Source: an uncultured Flavobacteriaceae bacterium (GTDB taxonomy: Bacteria > Bacteroidota > Bacteroidia > Flavobacteriales > Flavobacteriaceae). Taken from it: 17,867 nucleotides of DNA. Below are positions 1 through 6,757 of the stretch, piece by piece. The translations under genes were made by a program, and so were the position numbers. Location: the NCBI GenBank assembly GCA_938041595.1, contig CALITN010000146.1, forward strand, positions 1 through 17,867, given 5' to 3'. The notes beneath the pieces were generated by a model. The model did not search any database. It was not told where the DNA came from and was given only the letters and a program-made list of their open reading frames with translations. Within the stretch, counting starts at the first letter, position 1. Each line of letters begins with the position of its first letter.

Positions 1-918
1 TGCTTTTCGGAGCTGTTGCACCTCCAAAAGGGGAGTGTTTCGGTAGAGTTTTTCAAGATGTTGTTTTCGTGTTGATGGGGTTTCGATAGCAACATCGGTA
101 TTATTGCTTAAAAAATCAGCAAGGGTGATAAGCCTTTCGGGGCGGTGATCTAGTGGAGGACGAGCGCTTAATAAGCCTTTTGTATAAGGATGCTGCGGTT
201 TGGAAAAAAGGCCTTTGGCACTGCCTTGTTCTACAATCTTTCCCCCTTGCATTACTAACACTGAATCGGCAAAGGAGCGCACTAATGACAAATCATGTGA
301 AATAAAGAGAATACTCATTTTATACTGTTGTTGCAGTTGTTTGAGTAGCGCTAAAATTTCCTTTTGAACGGTAACATCTAGGGCTGTGGTGGGCTCATCG
401 CAAATCAGCAGCTTGGGTTGGCAGATCAATGCCATGGCAATCATGACTCGTTGTTTTTGTCCACCACTCAATTCGTGAGGATAGGCTTTGAAAATCCGCT
501 TAGGATCGGGTAGGAGTACTTGTTCAAACGCCTTTAGAACTACTTCTTGAGAAGCTTCTTCTGAGGAACGGTGCTGCTGAAGCACTTCCAAGACTTGTAG
601 GCCGCAACGCATGCTGGGATTTAAGCTAGACTGCGGTTCTTGAAATACCATTCCGATGGCTTCACCACGCAATTGCTGCCAAGCTTTTTTTTCTAAATCG
701 AGAAGCGATAGAGAACCAAACTGAATCTTTTGGGCATGAAGCTTGCTGTGTTCGGGGAGCAGCCCAAGGAGAGATAGGGCGGTCAGAGACTTACCACTTC
801 CAGACTCTCCTACAATGGCTAAGGTTTGGTTTTCATCTAGTGAAAATCCAATAGAATCCACAAGCCGTTTGCTTCCAATTTCGATGTTGAGGTCTTTTAC
901 TTCAAGGAGTGTTTTCAT
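1..918 (-). CDS. Oligopeptide-type ABC transporter ATP-binding protein, probable double-ATPase form (partial, C-terminus missing)
   Basis: I translated this open frame from the ATG at 918-916 to the window edge: 306 codons without a stop, still open at base 1. It has a complete first ABC ATPase domain: Walker A GESGSGKS (residues 37-44), Q-loop VFQEP (91-95), signature LSGGQ (150-154), Walker B LLICDEP (170-176) and the H-loop His208. The segment HPYTKGLLSA (about 243-252) matches the C-terminal tail typical of oligo/dipeptide (Opp/Dpp) ATPases. At residues 296-304 a phrase NTPLLEVQQLRK resembles the start of another ABC domain, so the full protein is probably a fused two-ATPase subunit of the YejF/DppDF type, acting at the inner membrane face to power peptide or related solute import. 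The start overlaps the upstream exonuclease stop by 4 bases (ATGA), which suggests translational coupling. The substrate cannot be told from this sequence. Confidence 0.88.
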   Translation of the reverse strand, partial: MKTLLEVKDLNIEIGSKRLVDSIGFSLDENQTLAIVGESGSGKSLTALSLLGLLPEHSKLHAQKIQFGSLSLLDLEKKAWQQLRGEAIGMVFQEPQSSLNPSMRCGLQVLEVLQQHRSSEEASQEVVLKAFEQVLLPDPKRIFKAYPHELSGGQKQRVMIAMALICQPKLLICDEPTTALDVTVQKEILALLKQLQQQYKMSILFISHDLSLVRSFADSVLVMQGGKIVEQGSAKGLFSKPQHPYTKGLLSARPPLDHRPERLITLADFLSNNTDVAIETPSTRKQHLEKLYRNTPLLEVQQLRKA

Positions 919-1634
919 TGGAGATTAAATTCAATTTCTTCAGGGCCAAGAAGCGGTTCTTGACGCATTTTTAAGAGTACTTGTGCCACGGTTACCACAT
1001 CCTTTTCGCAATAGCGAACAATGCGTTTCATATCTTTTTCTTGGTAGTAGACCTGTGCCACTTGACTTCCGTCAATATCATCTTTAGGAGAGGGAATTCC
1101 AAAGACATGAGCGAGAAGTTTCAGTGATGTGTATTGCTTGAAGTCCCCAAAACGCCACAAATGCATGGTATCAAGATGGGGAATTTCCCAGGGTTTTTTC
1201 CCGTGGAGCGATAGGATTCGGGGAAGTGCAATCTCGTGAATGAGCATGCGACGAGCGACATATGGAAAATCAAACTCTTTGCCATTGTGCGCACAAAGGA
1301 GGTGCCGAGAACTGCTGTAGTAGTTATCCAACAAGGATTTGAAGTTGAGAAGAAGCTCTTTTTCTTGTCCAAAAAAACTCTTGATCCGGAATTCTCTAGG
1401 GCGGTATTTGGAGGCGAAATAACCAACCGAAATACAGATAATTTTTCCAAATTCGGCCCAAATGCCGGCTTTTTGATAAAAAGAAGAAGCACTTTGCTCC
1501 TCCGCTCTTTGATAGGCGGTTTTATCACTAAAAAGTTGTTGCTCGGTTTCGGAGAGATCGGAGAAGTTTTCCTGTAGCGGAACCGTCTCTATATCTAGAA
1601 ACAAAACATTATGAAGATTTATTTTCTGTAACAT
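915..1634 (-). CDS. 3'-5' exonuclease, DEDDy type (PolB-exonuclease-like family)
   Basis: This 239-residue protein carries the three exonuclease motifs of the DnaQ/RNase H-like fold: Exo I LDIE (Asp14, Glu16), Exo II HNGKEFDFP (Asn117, Asp122), and Exo III YCEKD (Tyr208, Asp212), with an additional Asp155 in LDTMHLW. The Tyr four residues before the last Asp makes it the DEDDy subtype. It fits the stand-alone 'predicted 3'-5' exonuclease related to the PolB exonuclease domain' family found in many Bacteroidota; no polymerase domain is present. The likely activity is metal-dependent 3'-5' trimming of DNA or RNA in the cytoplasm, but its physiological role is not known. The gene begins inside the 3' end of the serine hydrolase gene (26-base overlap) and its stop overlaps the ABC ATPase start, so the three are probably co-transcribed. 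No clear ribosome-binding site was seen. Confidence 0.88.
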   Translation of the reverse strand: MLQKINLHNVLFLDIETVPLQENFSDLSETEQQLFSDKTAYQRAEEQSASSFYQKAGIWAEFGKIICISVGYFASKYRPREFRIKSFFGQEKELLLNFKSLLDNYYSSSRHLLCAHNGKEFDFPYVARRMLIHEIALPRILSLHGKKPWEIPHLDTMHLWRFGDFKQYTSLKLLAHVFGIPSPKDDIDGSQVAQVYYQEKDMKRIVRYCEKDVVTVAQVLLKMRQEPLLGPEEIEFNLQ

Positions 1635-2775
1635 TTTCAGCCATTTCTAGTGCGGCGTCCATGTAAATATAAATATCTTCTGTGTAGGGGTTGCCCGCTG
1701 ACCTGTTTCCTTTGAGTTCTCCCAATCGAACGACGATCAGATCCAATTCTGGAAATACAATTACATATTGTCCCAAATGACCTCTTTCCATAAAAACCTT
1801 ATGGTCTTTATAGGTTTCTAACCACCAACCATAGCCGTATTCGGGACTTGCTTCAAAGCGTGGCTGAATGGATTTTGCAATAAAAGTTGAATCTAATAAC
1901 TGGGTATTGTTCCAGCGACCGTGGTTTTTGTAGAGTTTTCCAAAACGCGCAAAATCACGGGCATTGGTAGCAAAGCAGCAATAGGCTTTTTCCATTCCAT
2001 TTGTTGCTGAATCCAATTGCCAAAGGGCTTCTTGCTCGGCTCCCATAGGTTTCCAAAAGCTCTCAGATAGATAGTCACTAAGTGTTTTTTTGACAGCTCG
2101 TGTTAGTGCGATTCCCAATATTTGAGTTGCACCACTGAGGTAGCGAAAACTTTTTCCCGGTTCATCTATGATGGGTTGATCTAAAATCAAGGGGGTTAAA
2201 TCATTAACAAAATAAGCCGCTGCCGTAACGGAAAAGGGATTGTAGTATTTCTCATCCCATTTCATACCGGAAGCCATGGCGGAAAGATCCCCCATAGTAA
2301 CTTGTTGTGCGTAAGGTCCTTTGAGTTCGGGAACGAAGTCGATCACTTTTTGATCTAAACTCGTAACATAGCCATCCATGACGGCTTTTCCTAGTAAAGC
2401 AGAAACCATGCTTTTAGCTACCGAAAAAGAATTCGACTTGGAAGTAGAACCATACCCTTTGTAGTATTTCTCATAAAGAAGACTATCATTTTTGATCACC
2501 AAAAAAGCCACCGACTTGGTTTTTTTATGATAAGCTTCTAGGGTCTCTGACACTTCCAGTTGGTTGAACTGTTCGTGCTCTGGCCATGGTTGTGCCACTT
2601 CAGGAGCAGGAACGGCTCGATTATCAAAATAGCGGTAGTCATCCAAAAAAGCAGTGTCATGCCCTGTGAAATAAATTACGCCTATTCCTTTGAGAAACCA
2701 ATCGTATCCTGATATAAATAATAAACCGTAAGCAAACGCAAGGCCAATAATAATGACTGAAATTTTCTTTTTCAT
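1609..2775 (-). CDS. Membrane-anchored serine hydrolase, class C beta-lactamase/6-aminohexanoate-dimer hydrolase family
   Basis: The 388-residue product starts with a short basic stretch and one hydrophobic segment (about residues 5-23) with no obvious cleavage site or lipobox, so it is probably anchored in the inner membrane with its catalytic domain in the periplasm. The serine-hydrolase motifs are in the right order: SxxK as SVAK (Ser118, Lys121), a YxS/N-type motif in RYLSGAT (Tyr212, Ser214), and the third-box equivalent HLG (His333-Gly335). NARDFARFG (271-279) is typical of the 6-aminohexanoate-dimer hydrolase-like branch of the beta-lactamase/transpeptidase-like superfamily. Members cleave amides or esters; the substrate cannot be assigned, and antibiotic resistance should not be assumed. 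It is the first gene of a three-gene minus-strand unit and its end overlaps the exonuclease start by 26 bases. Confidence 0.88.
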   Translation of the reverse strand: MKKKISVIIIGLAFAYGLLFISGYDWFLKGIGVIYFTGHDTAFLDDYRYFDNRAVPAPEVAQPWPEHEQFNQLEVSETLEAYHKKTKSVAFLVIKNDSLLYEKYYKGYGSTSKSNSFSVAKSMVSALLGKAVMDGYVTSLDQKVIDFVPELKGPYAQQVTMGDLSAMASGMKWDEKYYNPFSVTAAAYFVNDLTPLILDQPIIDEPGKSFRYLSGATQILGIALTRAVKKTLSDYLSESFWKPMGAEQEALWQLDSATNGMEKAYCCFATNARDFARFGKLYKNHGRWNNTQLLDSTFIAKSIQPRFEASPEYGYGWWLETYKDHKVFMERGHLGQYVIVFPELDLIVVRLGELKGNRSAGNPYTEDIYIYMDAALEMAENVTENKSS

Positions 2776-2822
2776 CTGTTTAATAAGTGTATGTGGTCCG
2801 TGTTAAGACTTTCATGATGTTT

Positions 2823-2918
2823 GGAGATTAGTATTTTATGATCACTGAATCCGTCCTAGATAGGCTTTCCTACCGATGGTAGCGTACTAGCTTTTATAAA
2901 ATCATAAACCAAATCTCC
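2823..2918. repeat. Imperfect long inverted repeat between ogt and the serine hydrolase gene
   Basis: GGAGATT...TTTATGAT at 2823-2842 is the reverse complement of the arm ATCATAAA...AATCTCC at 2901-2918; the 7-base and 8-base blocks match exactly, separated by 5 bases in one arm and 3 in the other. The 58-base interior holds two small palindromes, CCTAGATAGG (2854-2863) and CTACCGATGGTAG (2870-2882). The element lies 3 bases after the ogt stop codon and 48 bases before the hydrolase start, both on the minus strand. It could fold as a branched RNA or cruciform, act as an ogt transcription end, or be a remnant of a small mobile element. It lacks the GC-rich stem plus T-run of a simple terminator. 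Confidence 0.5.
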
Positions 2919-2920
2919 TC

Positions 2921-3394
2921 CTAAAATAAGGAATTTTGTTTTGGAAACCCCTCTAGTTCGAGTAGTTTTCGTTTTCGCTCCAGTCCTCCTGAGTAGCCAA
3001 CCAAACTTCGGTCACTGCCAATAACCCGATGACAGGGAATGGCGATCAGGATAGGATTTTTGGCGATGGCATTGGCAATGGCTCGAACCTTTTTAATATC
3101 TCCAAATTTCTGTGCAATCTTCAGGTAGGGCAGCGTAGTGCCGTGAGGAATCTGTTCAAGTAATTTCCAGACAGCAACTTGGAATTCGGAACCCGAAGGA
3201 TCTAAAGGAAATGAAAAGGTTTTATTGTTATGGGTGAAATAATTGTCTAATTGTTGAACTACAAGGTCTAAAAAAGCCGTTCCTTTTGAAGCCGCTACTT
3301 GCGGTTTGTCAATAAAATGGATATGGGTAACACCATTCGTATTGGTGCAGATTTCGATCCACCCTAGCGGGCTTTTGTAAAAGGCTTTATCCAT
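2921..3394 (-). CDS. ogt: Methylated-DNA--[protein]-cysteine S-methyltransferase (O6-alkylguanine repair)
   Basis: The 157-residue protein has the suicide active site IPCHRVI with the methyl-accepting Cys121, the preceding DNA-binding helix-turn-helix region with the expected arginine finger Arg104 (17 residues before the cysteine, as in human MGMT Arg128/Cys145), and the following YSGGLERKRKLLELEG (134-149) of the family. It transfers the alkyl group from O6-alkylguanine in DNA to its own cysteine and is consumed by doing so. The length fits the short Ogt/MGMT form without the AraC-like Ada domain, so it should be a repair enzyme and not an Ada-type regulator. It is a single minus-strand gene, separated from hemB by a hairpin and from the hydrolase by an inverted repeat, so it is probably transcribed alone. 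No consensus promoter was found in the 108 bases upstream. Confidence 0.95.
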   Translation of the reverse strand: MDKAFYKSPLGWIEICTNTNGVTHIHFIDKPQVAASKGTAFLDLVVQQLDNYFTHNNKTFSFPLDPSGSEFQVAVWKLLEQIPHGTTLPYLKIAQKFGDIKKVRAIANAIAKNPILIAIPCHRVIGSDRSLVGYSGGLERKRKLLELEGFPKQNSLF

Positions 3395-3502
3395 TGCAGA
3401 TGGGTGCTTAAAATAGTCAAAAGGTTTGGACTAAAGTTAAACAAAATATCGAGAATGTTTCACCTAAGAAAGGGAGCGCCGTTATTACAGGCATTAAAAT
3501 TT

Positions 3503-3538
3503 CTTTTTAAAAGCCATTAGGGTGGCTTATTTAAAAAG
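3503..3538 (-). terminator. Probable terminator hairpin after hemB
   Basis: The arms CTTTTTAA (3503-3510) plus AAGCCA (3511-3516) pair with TGGCTT (3523-3528) plus TTAAAAAG (3531-3538), a 14-pair stem with a 2-base bulge (3529-3530) and a 6-base loop. It lies 10 bases beyond the hemB stop codon, where the heme operon would end. Read on the minus strand, the inner arm finishes TGGCTTTT, giving a short U-run that lies partly within the stem. Because the stem is flanked by A and T runs it could work in either direction. No termination assay supports it. Confidence 0.6.
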
Positions 3539-3548
3539 AGTTTTTCCT

Positions 3549-4526
3549 TTAGGATTGCTGAAGTAATGCCACTTCTTTAGCATGGTAGGAAGCAATCAGA
3601 GAAGCTCCTGCACGCTTGAAAGCCACCAGTTGTTCCAGCATCACGGATTCATAATCGAGCCAGCCTTTCTCCGCGGCAGCTTTGAGCATGGCGTATTCCC
3701 CACTAACTTGATACACCGCCAAGGGCGTATTGAGTTTTTGTTTGAGTTCATAAAGCACATCGAGGTAAGCAATTCCTGGTTTGACCATTAAGATATCAGC
3801 ACCTTCGTCAGCATCTCTTTGGCTTTCTATCAGCGCCTCTGAACGATTGGCAAAATCCATTTGATAGGTTTTTTTGTCTCCAAAACCAGGAGCAGAATCC
3901 AAGGCGTTTCGGAAAGGACCGTAAAAGGAAGAAGCGTATTTGGCACTATAACTCATGATACCCACATTCGTAAATGTAGCGGCCTCCAATCCTTTTCGAA
4001 TACTCAAAATACGACCGTCCATCATATCGCTGGGAGCTACAAAATCGGCACCCGCTTGAGCATGGGAGAGTGCCATGGCGGTCAATATTTCTACCGTAGC
4101 GTCATTGACAATTTTCCCTGCTTCCACAATCCCGTCATGACCAAAATTAGAATAGGGGTCTAGAGCTACATCCGTCATTATCAGCATTTCTGGACAGAAT
4201 TTTTTTATGGTCTGGATGGCACGTTGCATTAGTCCATCGGCGTTTAGTGCTTCCGTTCCTTTATTGTCTTTTTTGGCCTCAGGAACTTTAACAAATAGCA
4301 AAACGGCTTGAAGCCCTAACTGCCAGAGGTCTCCTATTTCTTTTTCCAAAAGGTCCAAGGAGTAGCGGTAGTATCCAGGCATGGAGGGAATTTCTTCCTT
4401 CTTTTTTTGGCCTTCCACGATAAATAGGGGCACAATAAAATCATGGGTATGGATTTGAAATTCGCGAACTAGGTTGCGAATGTTTGCGTTTTGACGCAAG
4501 CGTCTATTCCTCTGGAGTGGATACAT
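3549..4526 (-). CDS. hemB: Delta-aminolevulinic acid dehydratase (porphobilinogen synthase), Mg-type metal site
   Basis: This enzyme condenses two 5-aminolevulinate molecules into porphobilinogen. The 325-residue length is normal. Both Schiff-base lysines are visible: Lys196 in SYSAKYASSFYGPFR and Lys249 in LMVKPG. The metal-site loop reads DVALDPYSNFGHDG (119-132): the three positions that are cysteines in zinc enzymes (DVCLCxYxxHGHCG) are Ala121, Asp123 and Asp131, as in the Pseudomonas aeruginosa-type enzyme that works without active-site zinc. The first 23 bases of the gene overlap the end of the antiporter gene, and it is the last gene of the hemA operon, followed by a hairpin. It is encoded out of pathway order, since it acts directly after HemL and before HemC. 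Confidence 0.97.
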   Translation of the reverse strand: MYPLQRNRRLRQNANIRNLVREFQIHTHDFIVPLFIVEGQKKKEEIPSMPGYYRYSLDLLEKEIGDLWQLGLQAVLLFVKVPEAKKDNKGTEALNADGLMQRAIQTIKKFCPEMLIMTDVALDPYSNFGHDGIVEAGKIVNDATVEILTAMALSHAQAGADFVAPSDMMDGRILSIRKGLEAATFTNVGIMSYSAKYASSFYGPFRNALDSAPGFGDKKTYQMDFANRSEALIESQRDADEGADILMVKPGIAYLDVLYELKQKLNTPLAVYQVSGEYAMLKAAAEKGWLDYESVMLEQLVAFKRAGASLIASYHAKEVALLQQS

Positions 4527-5829
4527 CAGTTTCGTTTAAAGATTCTTTGTTTGACTCAATTGTGGCCTCTGGATTGGTAATCGAAAAGGCAACGGCTTCT
4601 TCTGCCTCTTCGGCTTCTTCCTCCAGTTCAGGAGAAGTTTTACGTAATGTGCCAACGATCATTATCAGCATTGAAAAAATAATAACAATCAGCAGTACTT
4701 TTTCGTTGATGGGTTGGTTGTCCAAGCCAGGAATGTTGCTGTCTTGGAGTTGAAAAAACAGTAGGATACTGATAAGACCACGAGGCGAAAGAAAGACTTT
4801 GGTGCTGGGTTGTAATTTAAACTCACTGACTGAAAAAAAAGCGTAACGGGCCATAAACATAACCCCTAAAATCAGCAGTCCATAGAAATAAGGATCGGGC
4901 GACAAAAAGTTGTCTAGGGTGATTGAAAAGCCAAAAAACAAGAAAAAGAAAGTACGAACCAAGAAGGTTGATTCGCCTGTTAAAATATGAAATTCGTGCA
5001 GTTCGCTTTTGGTTTTTTCAGGGTCCAGATACTGGGCAAGAATCCGAGGGAAAAAGGTGGAGACGTTTCCCAAAAACAAGCCAAAAATAAAGATGGTAAC
5101 TAAGGCTGGAAGGTGCATGTATTTTCCAATCGCATAGAGAAGAATGAGCAAGGCAAGGATAAGAAAAAACTTTACATGATGTGTGATTCGTTGGAGTAAT
5201 TGAAAAAGAAGAAAAGCAATGACCAAAGAAAGAGCTACAATTCCAATAAGTTGTATGCCTAGATTGATCAACGGAGTCGATGCCAGCAGCGCTTCCTCTT
5301 TTTGGTATTGTCCCAAGGCATAATTAAAAATCAGAATCCCTAATATATCTGAAAAAGTAGATTCAAAAACGACAAATTCTTTGTCTTGTTCTAACAAGCC
5401 TGTTGCCGAGGGAATGGCTACGGCACTGCTGATGATTGATAAAGGAACGGCTAAGAGTACGGATAGGTGATCGTTTAGACCCGTCAGGGCCTCAATTAAT
5501 TGACTCACTAAGGCGATATTGAGGAGTAATACGACCAAGGCGGCGATAAAGCCTTTTAGCAATAGGCCAAGGTTTTCTTTTTTAATTTGAAGTTCTAAAG
5601 CACCTTCCAAGACAATTAAAATAAGACCAATAGTTCCCAAAACAGCGATGAGTTCATCGAGAATTTTGGAACCACCAAAACCCGACCAGTCGGCAAAAGC
5701 ACGTGCAATAATTCCAGTTCCCAGTAATAGGAGCACAGAAGGAAACTTTGTTTTTCGGGAAAAAGCATCAAACAGATAGGAAAAGATGATCAGTAGCGGG
5801 ATCAGAAGCAATATTTGTTTGGTATCCAT
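4504..5829 (-). CDS. Monovalent cation/proton antiporter (CPA superfamily) within the heme operon
   Basis: The 441-residue protein is highly hydrophobic from residue 4 to about 393, with roughly 11-13 membrane segments, and resembles the Na+/H+ exchanger domain family. The segment AIPSATGLL...EFVVFESTFSDILGILIFNY (138-170) corresponds to the ion-binding region of CPA antiporters; where CPA1 proteins usually have Asn-Asp and CPA2 Asp-Asp, this one has Ser160-Asp161. SPRGLIS (348-354) resembles the conserved RG motif of the later helices. The C-terminal 45 residues are strongly acidic (EEEAEEAEEA and beyond) and probably cytoplasmic. It starts 21 bases after hemF and its end overlaps hemB by 23 bases, so it should be co-transcribed with heme genes. 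No link between this transporter family and heme synthesis is established to my knowledge. The transported ion is unknown. Confidence 0.85.
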   Translation of the reverse strand: MDTKQILLLIPLLIIFSYLFDAFSRKTKFPSVLLLLGTGIIARAFADWSGFGGSKILDELIAVLGTIGLILIVLEGALELQIKKENLGLLLKGFIAALVVLLLNIALVSQLIEALTGLNDHLSVLLAVPLSIISSAVAIPSATGLLEQDKEFVVFESTFSDILGILIFNYALGQYQKEEALLASTPLINLGIQLIGIVALSLVIAFLLFQLLQRITHHVKFFLILALLILLYAIGKYMHLPALVTIFIFGLFLGNVSTFFPRILAQYLDPEKTKSELHEFHILTGESTFLVRTFFFLFFGFSITLDNFLSPDPYFYGLLILGVMFMARYAFFSVSEFKLQPSTKVFLSPRGLISILLFFQLQDSNIPGLDNQPINEKVLLIVIIFSMLIMIVGTLRKTSPELEEEAEEAEEAVAFSITNPEATIESNKESLNETDVSTPEE

Positions 5830-5850
5830 TGTGCGCGATTTATCTTTTTA

Positions 5851-6753
5851 TTATACCCATTCTCGAGGTTGTTCCAAAACGGTAATTAGGGCTGCTTCTT
5901 CGCTTCCAGTTTCTGGGTGGAAATCATATTTCCACTGAACATGGGAAGGCAAGCTCATCAGAATACTTTCAATCCGACCGTTGGTTTTTAAACCAAATAA
6001 GGTGCCTTTATCATGAATTAAATTAAATTCCACATAGCGGCCGCGACGTATTTCTTGCCAGATGCGTTGCTGAGGTGTATAGCGGTAGTCTTTTCTTCTT
6101 TGTACAATCGGGACATAGGCATTGAGGAAATTGTCTCCAACCTTGGTTACAAAGTCATATCGATCTTGCAGGCTGATGGTCTCAGTTGGTTTTAGATAGT
6201 CAAAAAACAGGCCACCTACCCCACGAGCTTCGTTGCGGTGGGTATTCCAAAAATAATCATCACACTGCTTTTTAAAGCTAGGGTAAAAAGAAGCATCAAA
6301 TAGATCACAGCTATTTTTACAGCATTGATGAAAGTGTTGTACGTCTTCTTCGATTAAATAATAAGGTGTTAAATCAAGTCCTCCCCCAAACCATTGATCT
6401 TGTAAATCTCCTTGCGTATTGTACATTTCAAAGTAGCGGAAGTTAGCATGAACGGTAGGAACCATCGGATTTTTGGGATGAATGACCAAACTCAATCCAC
6501 AGGCGTAAAAAGTAGATTCACCTACCTTGAAATAGTCTTGCATGCTTTTCGGAAGCTTACCATGTACGGCTGAGATGTTGACTCCTCCTTTTTCAAAAAC
6601 AGCCCCACCCTCTAATACGCGTGTTCGACCACCACCCCCTTCGGGGCGTTCCCAGTTTTCTTCTTTAAACTGACCCAAATGATCCAAGGATTCCAATTTT
6701 TGAGTGATTTGGTCCTGTAGGTTTTGAATGTAAGGAAAGAATTGTGCCTTCAT
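5851..6753 (-). CDS. hemF: Oxygen-dependent coproporphyrinogen III oxidase
   Basis: HemF converts coproporphyrinogen III to protoporphyrinogen IX with O2, by two oxidative decarboxylations. The 300-residue sequence is highly conserved: GGGGRTRVLEGGAVFEKGGVN (39-59), HANFRYFEMY (102-111), WFGGGLDLTPYY (121-132), RNEARGVGGLFFDYL (173-187) and GRYVEFNLIHDKGTLFGLKT (238-257). The histidines needed in the E. coli enzyme have counterparts at His92, His102, His142 and His172. It is a soluble cytoplasmic dimer in characterised homologues. It starts 4 bases after the hemE stop codon, matching pathway order (HemE product is its substrate). Its presence implies heme synthesis under oxygen; no oxygen-independent HemN is in this window. 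Confidence 0.98.
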   Translation of the reverse strand: MKAQFFPYIQNLQDQITQKLESLDHLGQFKEENWERPEGGGGRTRVLEGGAVFEKGGVNISAVHGKLPKSMQDYFKVGESTFYACGLSLVIHPKNPMVPTVHANFRYFEMYNTQGDLQDQWFGGGLDLTPYYLIEEDVQHFHQCCKNSCDLFDASFYPSFKKQCDDYFWNTHRNEARGVGGLFFDYLKPTETISLQDRYDFVTKVGDNFLNAYVPIVQRRKDYRYTPQQRIWQEIRRGRYVEFNLIHDKGTLFGLKTNGRIESILMSLPSHVQWKYDFHPETGSEEAALITVLEQPREWV

Positions 6754-6757
6754 GATT

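Noticed and set aside
1236..1577. Open frames opposite or out of frame with the exonuclease gene
   Set aside because: The exonuclease motifs fix the true frame; the others have no domain or plausible start context.
1609..2775. Antibiotic-resistance beta-lactamase
   Set aside because: The SxxK, YxS and HLG motifs fit the wider esterase/amidase-like branch; nothing specific to penicillin or cephalosporin hydrolysis is visible.
2796..2918. Integron attC-like site suggested by the imperfect palindrome after ogt
   Set aside because: I found no matching pair of RYYYAAC and GTTRRRY core sites at the ends, and there is no integrase or cassette array.
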